From assembly GCA_036505615.1 (NCBI GenBank), contig DASXTB010000168.1, positions 1-6,693 of the forward strand: DNA of 6,693 nt. Reading direction: 5' to 3'. Below, piece after piece: positions 1-5,809 of this stretch (position 1 is the first letter of the stretch; every line of letters starts with the position of its first letter). Both the position numbers and the translations under genes were made by a program. The DNA is from DASXTB01 sp036505615 (lineage in GTDB: Bacteria; Acidobacteriota; UBA6911; JACQSX01). Under the pieces are notes generated by a model. It saw only the letters and a program-made list of their open reading frames with translations. It searched no databases and was not told the DNA's origin.

Positions 1-2999
1 CCAGGTCCGGTTCCTACCGCAAGCGGCAGCATTCCGGCCACCAGCGCCAGTGTGGTCATTAAAATGGGACGCAATCGGTCGCGATTGCCCTGCATGATCG
101 CGTCGGGCCGGGACATTCCGGCCCGGCGCAATTGATTCATATGGTCGATCTGAAGGATCGCATTTTTCTTCACCACGCCAAACAAAACCAGAATGCCGAG
201 GGCTGAATAAAGATTCAACGTGTTTCCGGTAAACCATAGGGAAAAGAGCGCAAAAGGCACCGACAGCGGCAGCGAAAAGAGAATGGTAAAGGGATGGACC
301 AGGCTCTCAAACTGGGACGCCAAGATCATGTACATGAAAATGATCGAGAGCAGAAACGCCCAGATAAATTCGGTGAACGTCCGCTCCAACTCCCGGCCGC
401 GGCCGGAGACGCTTGTCGTATAGGCCGCGGGAAGGTTCATGTTAGCCACTTCCTGGCGAAGTGCCGCGATCCGGTCGCCCAGCGCGTATCCGGGCGCGAC
501 TGACGCGCGCAGACTCACCTGCCGCTGCCTGTCCAGCCGGTCGATACGAGAAGCAGCCTGCGTCGGCACAATCCGCACCACGCTGTCCAGCCGGACCAGT
601 CCGCCGCCCTGGCGCGGCACATAAAGGCGTGAGATCGTACCGGGATCATTTCGGTTGCCTTCAGAAAGCCGCAGCTGTATGTCGTAGTCATCATTCACCA
701 ACGCGTCACGGAAACGCGAAACTTTCTGGTCACCGCCCACCATCAGCCGCAGCGCCGTGGCGATATCCTCGGTGCTTACTCCCAGGTCGGCGGCTCGATG
801 CCGGTCAATTTCGACACGAAGCTCCGGTTTATCCAGTTTCAAGGTCGTATCCGCGTCAATGACGCCAAGCTCCGGCGCTCTTTGCCGGAGCCGCTCGGCA
901 TAGCGCGACAATTCGGTGAGGTCGGGCCCGCGCAGGACAAAATCGATCTCGGAGTAGCCGCCGCCGATATTGAATGAAGGGGCGTTACGCACCGAGGTGC
1001 GAAGATCCCGATATTTTCTCAGGCGGCGACGGATATCTATCATGACATCTCGTTGCGAATAGTTGCCCTGGAAAGCCTCCAAGGGCTTGCCATGGAGCAG
1101 GTCCCGCCATAGACGCGGCAGGGAGAAAATGCGTTCGTCGTGGGGCGCGATTCGCACATAGGCCTGACCCTCGTTTACGCCGCCAATAAAGCGCGCGCCG
1201 ACGTTTGCCAGAACCAGCCGAACGCCCGGAGTGCTGCGCAAATCGTTCTCGACCGAGCGCATCACGTCGTCCATGGCTGCAAGACTGGTACCTTCCGGCG
1301 CCGTAACGCCGACGTCAAATTCGGCCTCGTCCACATCGCTGGGGATATATTCCTGGCGAACTTTCTTGTAGAGCGGCACCGATGAAGCGATGACAAGAAG
1401 AGCCAGCACCGATACCACTACTCGGTGACGCATGGTGGTTGCCAGCATTCGGGTGTAAGTCCGGTCGATCCAGGCGTAGAAACCGCGCCGTGACTTGGCG
1501 CCATGACTTCCGGCGGCGTCCCTGGCGCTCAACAGACGCGCACTCATCATCGGCGTCAACGTGAAAGAAACCAGCAGGCTAACCATGACTGCCACAGCGG
1601 CCGTGATGCCGAATTGATAAAGGAAACGTCCCGAGATGCTCGACATGAAAGAGACCGGGACGAAGATAACGACCAGGCTGAACGTTGTGGCCATGACCGC
1701 TAGGCCAATCTCCGCCGTCGCCTTGCGCGCGGCTTCGAATGTCCCCATCTTCTTCTCCTCGACGAAGCGGAAGATGTTTTCCAAAACCACAATTGCATCG
1801 TCGATTACGATACCGACCATTAAGACCAGGGCCAGCATGGTGACGCTGTTAAGCGTGAAATTCAACGCGCGCATCATCCCGAATGTAGCTATCACAGAGG
1901 CGGGAATGGCAATAGCGGCAATGAGAGTGGAACGCCAACTGCGCATGAAGGCGAGAACTACCAGAGAAGCCAAAATGCTTCCCATTATCAAATGCAGGTT
2001 GATCTCGTGCAACGCCTCGTAAATGTATCGCGACTGGTCGCGAATGGGCTCAAGCTTAACGTCGGGCGGAAGTTGAGCGGCAACACGCGAGAGATTGGCC
2101 TTCACTGCCTCAATCACGGCGACCGTATTAGCCCCGGATTGGCGACGGACCTCCAAAGTAACCGTGGGAACACCATTGAGGCGCGCGGTGGAACGTTGTT
2201 CCTTAGTGCCATCTTCCGCCCAGCCGATGTCCCGGACACGAATAGGGGATCCGTCCATGGTTGTGACGACCAGATCGCTAAATGCTTTCGGGTCCGCAAT
2301 CCGGCCCATGGTTCGCAGTGTCTGTTCGCGGATGCCGGTGGTAACGTTGCCTCCGGGCACATCGGCGTTTTGGCGCACCAGAGCAGTCCGGACCGTGCTG
2401 ATGGGGATTTGATAAGCAGCCAGTCGCTCCGGATCCACCCAAATATTGATAGCCCGCTGCAAGCCACCGACGATCATCACTTCACCTACACCATCGGAGC
2501 GTTCCAGTTGCGGCTTGACTATCTTGTCGGCTATTTCAGTAAGTTCGCGGAGCGGACGATCTGACGAAACGGCGATGGTAAGGACCGGAGTTGAATCATT
2601 GTTGAACTTCGAAATAACCGGCGGATCGGCATCTCGTGGCAAATCGCGGACTACAGAAGCCACCCGGTCCCGAACGTCCTGCGCCGCCGTGTCGATATCC
2701 CGGTTCAGATTGAAAGTGGCGATGACAAACGAAGTGCCCTGGCCGGAAATAGAGCGGAGCTCACTGATACCTTCGACCGTATTGACGGCTTCCTCAATGG
2801 GTTGGGCGATTTCCGCTTCGGCTTCCTCAGGGGAGGCGCCCGGCAGATAGGTTCGGACCGCCACGGTGGGAAGGTCGACAGAAGGAAATCGATCCACGCC
2901 CAGGCGGAAATAGGCGGCGGCTCCCACTACCACAAGCGCCAGGATAATCATCATGGCGAAAACGGGGCGTCGGATGCAAACTTCTGCCAGCTTTTGCAT
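1..2999 (-). CDS. RND efflux transporter permease subunit, HAE1/AcrB family (C-terminus off the left edge)
   Basis: Inner-membrane pump of a tripartite efflux system, exchanging protons for export of drugs or other hydrophobic compounds. I read the reverse complement from ATG at 2999 and found 999 codons without a stop. The N-terminus MQKLAEVCIRRPVFA is the usual family start. TM1 is at about residues 12-30, the first periplasmic loop at 31-335, TM2-TM6 at 336-485, TM7 at about 526-543, the second loop at 544-872, and TM8-TM11 at 876-995. The TM4 motif GIVIDDAIVVLEN carries D400/D401, matching AcrB D407/D408. TM10 VVKKNAIL carries K945, matching AcrB K940, so the proton relay looks intact. 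AcrB-like proteins are about 1030-1060 aa, so TM12 and the tail are missing only because of the window edge. It starts 7 bases after the adaptor stop, with no clear Shine-Dalgarno sequence, so translational coupling is likely. Substrate cannot be deduced. Confidence 0.97.
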   Translation of the reverse strand, partial: MQKLAEVCIRRPVFAMMIILALVVVGAAAYFRLGVDRFPSVDLPTVAVRTYLPGASPEEAEAEIAQPIEEAVNTVEGISELRSISGQGTSFVIATFNLNRDIDTAAQDVRDRVASVVRDLPRDADPPVISKFNNDSTPVLTIAVSSDRPLRELTEIADKIVKPQLERSDGVGEVMIVGGLQRAINIWVDPERLAAYQIPISTVRTALVRQNADVPGGNVTTGIREQTLRTMGRIADPKAFSDLVVTTMDGSPIRVRDIGWAEDGTKEQRSTARLNGVPTVTLEVRRQSGANTVAVIEAVKANLSRVAAQLPPDVKLEPIRDQSRYIYEALHEINLHLIMGSILASLVVLAFMRSWRSTLIAAIAIPASVIATFGMMRALNFTLNSVTMLALVLMVGIVIDDAIVVLENIFRFVEEKKMGTFEAARKATAEIGLAVMATTFSLVVIFVPVSFMSSISGRFLYQFGITAAVAVMVSLLVSFTLTPMMSARLLSARDAAGSHGAKSRRGFYAWIDRTYTRMLATTMRHRVVVSVLALLVIASSVPLYKKVRQEYIPSDVDEAEFDVGVTAPEGTSLAAMDDVMRSVENDLRSTPGVRLVLANVGARFIGGVNEGQAYVRIAPHDERIFSLPRLWRDLLHGKPLEAFQGNYSQRDVMIDIRRRLRKYRDLRTSVRNAPSFNIGGGYSEIDFVLRGPDLTELSRYAERLRQRAPELGVIDADTTLKLDKPELRVEIDRHRAADLGVSTEDIATALRLMVGGDQKVSRFRDALVNDDYDIQLRLSEGNRNDPGTISRLYVPRQGGGLVRLDSVVRIVPTQAASRIDRLDRQRQVSLRASVAPGYALGDRIAALRQEVANMNLPAAYTTSVSGRGRELERTFTEFIWAFLLSIIFMYMILASQFESLVHPFTILFSLPLSVPFALFSLWFTGNTLNLYSALGILVLFGVVKKNAILQIDHMNQLRRAGMSRPDAIMQGNRDRLRPILMTTLALVAGMLPLAVGTGP

Positions 3000-3006
3000 T
3001 GTGTTT

Positions 3007-4227
3007 TTACCAGGATACGGTTACTGCTTGGCCCCCGATCAGGTTGCCTGGTTGGAGAACTACAGGTTCGCCGGCGGTGAGGCCGCTGGTAATTTCCACC
3101 TGATCGCCTTGGCGGCGGCCAGTCTGAACGCGCTTTTCAACGGTACGGCTATCGTGCACGGTGATCACTTTTTCAATGCCGGCAAAAGTAACAATCGCCG
3201 AGGCCGGCACGAAAATTGAAGGCTTCGCAGCTTCGGTAAGAATCTCCGCTTTGGCAAATGCCCCCGGCCGCAGGCGGCCACTTTCGTTGGGCACTGCTGC
3301 CTCCACCATGAGGGTACGGTTTCCTTCCGCTATCGCGGGGCTCAGTCGCGCCACCCTGCCTTGATAAGTATTTTGGTCCCCCTCGACGCCGACTCGCACC
3401 AGCTGTCCTATTTTTATTCCTGCTGCTTCGCGTTCCGGAACCGGAAGCCGCAGTCGAAGCGGGTGTACCCTGACCAGAGTAACCACAGGTGTGCCCGGCG
3501 CGAGATAGGAGCCCACCGAAACATGGCGTTCGCGCACCATAGCGTCCATAGGAGCAGAGAGAACGGTATCGGCAAGCTGCTGCTTGGCGATTTCCAACTC
3601 GGACCGACGCTGGGCAAGAATCGCCTGGCGATTTCGAACCTCCTCAATAGCGTCCTGATATTTTCCTTCAGCCACCTGAAGGGCCGCGACGGCATCGTCT
3701 AGTTGGGCTCGGGGAACCAGGTTCTGCGCGATAAGGGCCGCCATTCGGTCGCGGGTCAGTGTTGCGTCATGCAGGACCGCGGCAGCCTGCCGGACCAAGG
3801 CTGTCTTCTCCGGATCGATGGAATCATTCTTTCCGGCAAGAGGAAGGCCCAGACGGGCTTGAGCCTGGTGCAGCGCCGTCTCGGCCTGCTGGACGTGGAG
3901 TCGGAAGTCGGTCGGGTCAAGGCGGGCAATAGCCTGATTTTTGCGTACGCGGCTCCCTAGATCTACTGAGATTTCAGCCAGCCTTCCGGCTTCTTTCATC
4001 CCTAGGACCACCTGGTCTTCGGCGGCCAGAGTTCCAGAGATCACAACGGGACGCGATACTTTTTCTTCGACCGCGCGGATAACCCGCACCTTTTTGGAAG
4101 GACTAGCGTTTCGGTCTTTTTCGGATTTCCTCTCGGCCGCGGCTGACGTTGTGTAGTCGCTCCGACAGCCGGTAGTGGCCAGAGCCACTGCCAAGAAAAG
4201 GGTCGAGCAACAAATCTTAATTCTCAC
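3007..4227 (-). CDS. RND efflux periplasmic adaptor subunit (membrane fusion lipoprotein)
   Basis: Periplasmic adaptor joining the RND pump to an outer-membrane channel. I chose the GTG at 4227 (406 aa) because AGGTG lies 6 bases upstream and it gives the n-region MRIK; a GTG at 4236 would add three residues and has only GGTG before it. A hydrophobic stretch STLFLAVALATTGC ends at Cys21, a probable lipidation site, although the -3 position is Thr rather than the usual Leu. After a polar linker come the first lipoyl half (about 65-105, with EAGRLAEISVDLGSRVRKNQ), a long alpha-helical hairpin (about 110-220, rich in A/Q/E/R, with an ARLGLPLAG turn), the second lipoyl half (225-255, LSAPMDAMVRERHVSVGSYL), a beta-barrel (260-330) and a membrane-proximal domain (335-406, FVPASAIVTFAGIEKV). 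It is first in an operon with the pump gene 7 bases downstream. Family is certain; start and lipidation are less so. Confidence 0.95.
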   Translation of the reverse strand: MRIKICCSTLFLAVALATTGCRSDYTTSAAAERKSEKDRNASPSKKVRVIRAVEEKVSRPVVISGTLAAEDQVVLGMKEAGRLAEISVDLGSRVRKNQAIARLDPTDFRLHVQQAETALHQAQARLGLPLAGKNDSIDPEKTALVRQAAAVLHDATLTRDRMAALIAQNLVPRAQLDDAVAALQVAEGKYQDAIEEVRNRQAILAQRRSELEIAKQQLADTVLSAPMDAMVRERHVSVGSYLAPGTPVVTLVRVHPLRLRLPVPEREAAGIKIGQLVRVGVEGDQNTYQGRVARLSPAIAEGNRTLMVEAAVPNESGRLRPGAFAKAEILTEAAKPSIFVPASAIVTFAGIEKVITVHDSRTVEKRVQTGRRQGDQVEITSGLTAGEPVVLQPGNLIGGQAVTVSW

Positions 4228-4233
4228 TGTAAA

Positions 4234-4238
4234 CACCT
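4234..4238 (-). promoter_or_regulatory. Ribosome binding site AGGTG of the adaptor gene
   Basis: On the minus strand AGGTG stands 6 bases before the GTG at 4227. It overlaps the alternative GTG at 4236, which favours the shorter start. Confidence 0.5.
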
Positions 4239-4265
4239 GTTACACCAAAAATTACCAGTTTACTC

Positions 4266-4295
4266 AGTATAAGCAAAAACAGTTGCTCCGGTCGA
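4266..4295 (-). promoter_or_regulatory. Possible sigma70-type promoter of the efflux operon
   Basis: On the minus strand TCGACC (4/6 to TTGACA) at 4290-4295 is followed after 18 bases by TATACT (5/6 to TATAAT) at 4266-4271. Transcription would start near 4259 and leave a leader of about 30 bases before GTG 4227. The -35 is weak. The AT-rich stretch between the -10 and the start holds TTAC three times on the plus strand (4240, 4252, 4260), with irregular spacing and no clear operator. Confidence 0.35.
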
Positions 4296-4446
4296 ATGGA
4301 TTCAATGCGGTGTGCTCGGGGACACAACTACATGAAGTTCAAAGCCACCTGAGTGAACTACGTTCCAATGCCCTGGTGTTTCGGCCCAATCGGCAGAAAA
4401 TCGATTTCCCAATGTTAGGCCGGACGACTCGAAGATTTTCAATAAA

Positions 4447-4620
4447 TTACCTGAAAGGGAAGAAGTACATGATCCAGGCCGCTGCAAATGCGGAGCCGAT
4501 GAAGCATAACAGCAACCACAGAAAGTACTTCCAACGCTCTTCGTTGGTTTGTTTCATCAAAAGCGCAAAACAGGCGGAGACGACGATGGCAAAAACTGAA
4601 AGGGAAACAAAGTGGTTCAA
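4447..4620 (-). CDS. Small two-helix membrane protein (57 aa), TTG start, unknown function
   Basis: I do not recognise the family. The reading frame runs from TTG at 4620 to TAA at 4447. Two hydrophobic segments, residues about 3-22 (FVSLSVFAIVVSACFALL) and 32-54 (YFLWLLLCFIGSAFAAAWI and on), flank a short charged loop MKQTNEERWK; the protein ends in YFFPFR. By the positive-inside rule the K/R-bearing loop would be cytoplasmic, but the loop also has two Glu, so topology is open. The TTG overlaps the stop of the upstream gene (TTGA), and AGGAG at 4629-4633 sits 8 bases ahead. The strong ribosome site, the 4-base overlap and the clean membrane-protein composition argue for a real, coupled gene that automated callers could miss. 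It probably works with, or is only co-expressed with, the upstream membrane protein. Confidence 0.75.
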   Translation of the reverse strand: MNHFVSLSVFAIVVSACFALLMKQTNEERWKYFLWLLLCFIGSAFAAAWIMYFFPFR

Positions 4621-4991
4621 TGCTTGCGCTCCTGGGCGATATCGAAGACGTCCACGACAAAAAGCATGTTCAGCAACCCGGCTGTCAGCAGAAATGTGTT
4701 TCCATATTCGAACGTGAACGAAGTAATGGTGCCGCGTCCGATTCCGGCATGCCGCGACCAGAAATAGACAAGTCCCATGCTCAGATTGTCAAAAAACTTC
4801 AGAATGGCGAAGAAGTCCAGACTCTCCAGCGCATAGATCTTTCCATCCTGCTTCAGTCCCAGCCAAAACATCAGCAGAAATGAGATAAAGAAGACAGCGG
4901 CTCGGAACCACTTTCTTAGATAGAGATGGCCCAGTCCCGGGACGGCCCAAGCCAGGACACAGGCGGTTACGGTTTTTCCAAGATTCTTCAA
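4617..4991 (-). CDS. DUF6677-like small multi-pass membrane protein (124 aa)
   Basis: Function unknown. From memory the sequence matches the DUF6677 family, seen in Acidobacteriota, in two places: AWAVPGLGHLYLRKWFRA near the N-terminus (residues 14-31), a TM2-like 'PGLGHLYL' turn, and EYGNTFLLTAGLLNMLFVVD (95-114) before the tail VFDIAQERKH. Predicted membrane segments are about 8-24, 31-47 and 97-115, with a less hydrophobic stretch around 60-78. I placed the start at TTG 4991 because GAGGAG stands 7 bases ahead. The longer frame from TTG 5021 would begin inside the -10 box of the promoter, so its first ten residues cannot be translated from that transcript. The gene overlaps the 57-aa gene by 4 bases and forms an operon with it. 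The alternative is an unrelated TM2-like protein; that it is a real membrane protein gene is nearly certain. Confidence 0.85.
   Translation of the reverse strand: MKNLGKTVTACVLAWAVPGLGHLYLRKWFRAAVFFISFLLMFWLGLKQDGKIYALESLDFFAILKFFDNLSMGLVYFWSRHAGIGRGTITSFTFEYGNTFLLTAGLLNMLFVVDVFDIAQERKH
4629..4633 (-). promoter_or_regulatory. Ribosome binding site AGGAG inside the upstream gene
   Basis: AGGAG on the minus strand, 8 bases before TTG 4620, lies within the last codons of the upstream gene. It decides the TTG start of the 57-aa gene. Confidence 0.6.
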
Positions 4992-4998
4992 TTCAAAT

Positions 4999-5004
4999 CT
5001 CCTC
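4999..5004 (-). promoter_or_regulatory. Ribosome binding site GAGGAG of the DUF6677-like gene
   Basis: GAGGAG on the minus strand, 7 bases before TTG 4991, decides the start of the 124-aa protein over the longer frame beginning at 5021. Confidence 0.7.
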
Positions 5005-5020
5005 GAAATATAAAACCGCA

Positions 5021-5049
5021 ACTATACCGAAAAAACGGAGTCGAGTGAA
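5021..5049 (-). promoter_or_regulatory. Sigma70-like promoter of the small membrane-protein operon
   Basis: On the minus strand TTCACT (4/6 to TTGACA, at 5044-5049) and TATAGT (5/6 to TATAAT, at 5021-5026) are exactly 17 bases apart. The predicted transcription start near 5014 gives a leader of about 23 bases, just enough for the GAGGAG ribosome site. This agrees with the TTG 4991 start. Confidence 0.6.
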
Positions 5050-5065
5050 GGATGTGAATCGCATT

Positions 5066-5100
5066 CAGTGTCCAGTGCCTGGTGCACAGTGGCCAGCGCA
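5066..5100. repeat. Degenerate 7-bp tandem repeat, five units
   Basis: The plus strand splits into five consecutive heptamers: CAGTGTC, CAGTGCC, TGGTGCA, CAGTGGC and CAGCGCA, consensus CAGTGNC. The array begins about 17 bp upstream of the -35 of the small membrane-protein operon. It looks like a worn short tandem repeat. No coding frame explains it. Confidence 0.6.
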
Positions 5101-5310
5101 ATTCGCGGCTAGCTTCTTGCGGTAACCGAATTGCGGACCAATTATTTCATCCTCTATTTGTTTCACGCGAAAACCTGTGAAAAAATTCAGAGCCGCGTCC
5201 GGGACCGAGGGAGAGGATTCTGCCCGGAAGGTTAGCTCACCGCTCCCGGATTGCTTCACAAACATTCACCGCCGAGACCTAGCGCGGCAGGCCGCAACCA
5301 ATACGTCAGG
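5101..5310. other. Intergenic stretch with no recognised gene
   Basis: I see no convincing coding frame on either strand and no tRNA-like fold. The one visible structure is a small perfect hairpin, GCGGC-AG-GCCGC, at 5284-5295. A minus-strand open frame at 5065-5265 has no membrane, signal or family character and runs into the 7-bp repeat, so I treat it as chance. Confidence 0.5.
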
Positions 5311-5334
5311 GACACGGCGACACGGGGACGCGGC
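5311..5334. repeat. Short 8-bp tandem repeat, three units
   Basis: Three adjacent octamers read GACACGGC, GACACGGG and GACGCGGC (consensus GACRCGGS); a fourth, GAGCGTGA, keeps only traces. It ends 9 bases before the large palindrome, so the two may belong to one repeat element. Confidence 0.5.
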
Positions 5335-5343
5335 GAGCGTGAG

Positions 5344-5565
5344 AATCATTGCAGCCCGTAAAGAATTTGACGGTCAGCATTGCAGGGGATGCAAAGATAA
5401 CGCAGAGAACAGGGCTGAAGCTTGAAATATGAAGACTCATGGAAACACACACGGTGTTCGGAAACATCTTAAGTCTTCGTACTTCAAGCTTTATCCCTAT
5501 TCTCCGTGCTATCTTTGCGTTCTCGGTAATGCTAAGCATTAAATTCATTTCGGGCCGCAAAGATT
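5344..5565. repeat. 222-bp quasi-palindrome with two 94-bp arms
   Basis: The arm at 5344-5437 matches the reverse complement of 5472-5565 without a single gap. I counted 21 mismatches in 94 (about 78% identity), 15 of them transitions. Blocks such as AAGCTTGAA, TTGC.GCCCG and GCAAAGATA are shared. The 34-base centre (5438-5471) contains GGAAACA twice (5441 and 5460) and a small AACAC/GTGTT stem. In plus-strand RNA 8 mismatches would be G-U pairs, and in minus-strand RNA 7 would, so neither strand is clearly favoured. It could be a decayed non-autonomous palindromic element or a long structured RNA. I recognise no transposase ends or target duplications. Confidence 0.75.
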
Positions 5566-5593
5566 TTAGGGGCCGTTAGGCGGTAATCATGGT

Positions 5594-5681
5594 GAAAGGC
5601 CGATCACGACCACGTCCACGCCCACGTTAACGTTCACGTCGGCGTCTTCGTGGACGTGGACGTGGTCGTGATCGGCCTTTC
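5594..5681. repeat. Long hairpin-forming inverted repeat made of CACGTC-like hexamers
   Basis: Arms 5594-5626 and 5649-5681 are inverted copies matching at 32 of 33 positions. The one mismatch is C-A in plus-strand RNA but G-U in minus-strand RNA. The 22-base loop includes the palindrome AACGTT. Arm and loop are both built from the hexamer CACGTC and variants (CACGAC, CACGCC, CACGTT), so the region is also a simple repeat. TTTCTTT follows on the plus strand, which resembles a terminator, but no plus-strand gene lies upstream. If transcribed ahead of the aminotransferase it would form a very stable leader hairpin. Confidence 0.8.
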
Positions 5682-5760
5682 TTTGGTTGCGGCTCTGCCG
5701 CGCTAGGCCTTTGTGGTGTGAATAATCCGGGTCTGGGCGGGATAGCGGCACGGATTTTGT
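5682..5760. repeat. GC-rich intergenic block, possible dispersed repeat
   Basis: It contains a hairpin GCGGC-TCT-GCCGC (5689-5701), followed by TTTGTGGTGTGAATAATCC and a GC-rich tail. From memory similar strings recur between genes in acidobacterial genomes, but this window holds only one copy, so the repeat status is unproven. Open frames across it on the minus strand are low-complexity Arg/Pro products of the repeats, not genes. Confidence 0.3.
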
Positions 5761-5809
5761 TATGCATTTTGAAGGCATGGGTTAAACTTTCAGGCTTTTT
5801 TGGAGGAAA

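Noticed and set aside
1992..2564. A 190-aa plus-strand open frame and its neighbours at 461-862 and 1636-2022
   Set aside because: They are antisense shadows of the RND permease, whose own frame is continuous and matches the family throughout.
4302..4487. A 61-aa minus-strand frame between the two minus-strand operons
   Set aside because: It overlaps the end of the 57-aa gene in another frame and covers the efflux promoter region, with no ribosome site or family signature.
4175..4717. A 180-aa plus-strand open frame
   Set aside because: It lies antisense to the adaptor start, the 57-aa gene and the DUF6677-like gene, has no domain or ribosome site, and its composition is mixed with no family character.
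5344..5565. CRISPR array or insertion sequence
   Set aside because: There are only two inverted arms, with no regularly spaced direct repeats, no transposase frame and no target-site duplication.
5594..5690. Rho-independent terminator
   Set aside because: The stem is far longer than usual, the T-tract is broken (TTTCTTT), and no plus-strand gene ends nearby; kept as a repeat instead.
5587..5778. Minus-strand frame with an alternating His/Val/Asp/Asn run that might bind metal
   Set aside because: The run is the direct translation of the CACGTC-type hexamer repeat, and the frame has no conserved start or neighbours.
5760..5788. Sigma70 promoter for the aminotransferase (TTATGC, 17 bases, TAAACT)
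   Set aside because: The -35 matches at only two or three positions and the -10 at four, so it is not distinguishable from background.
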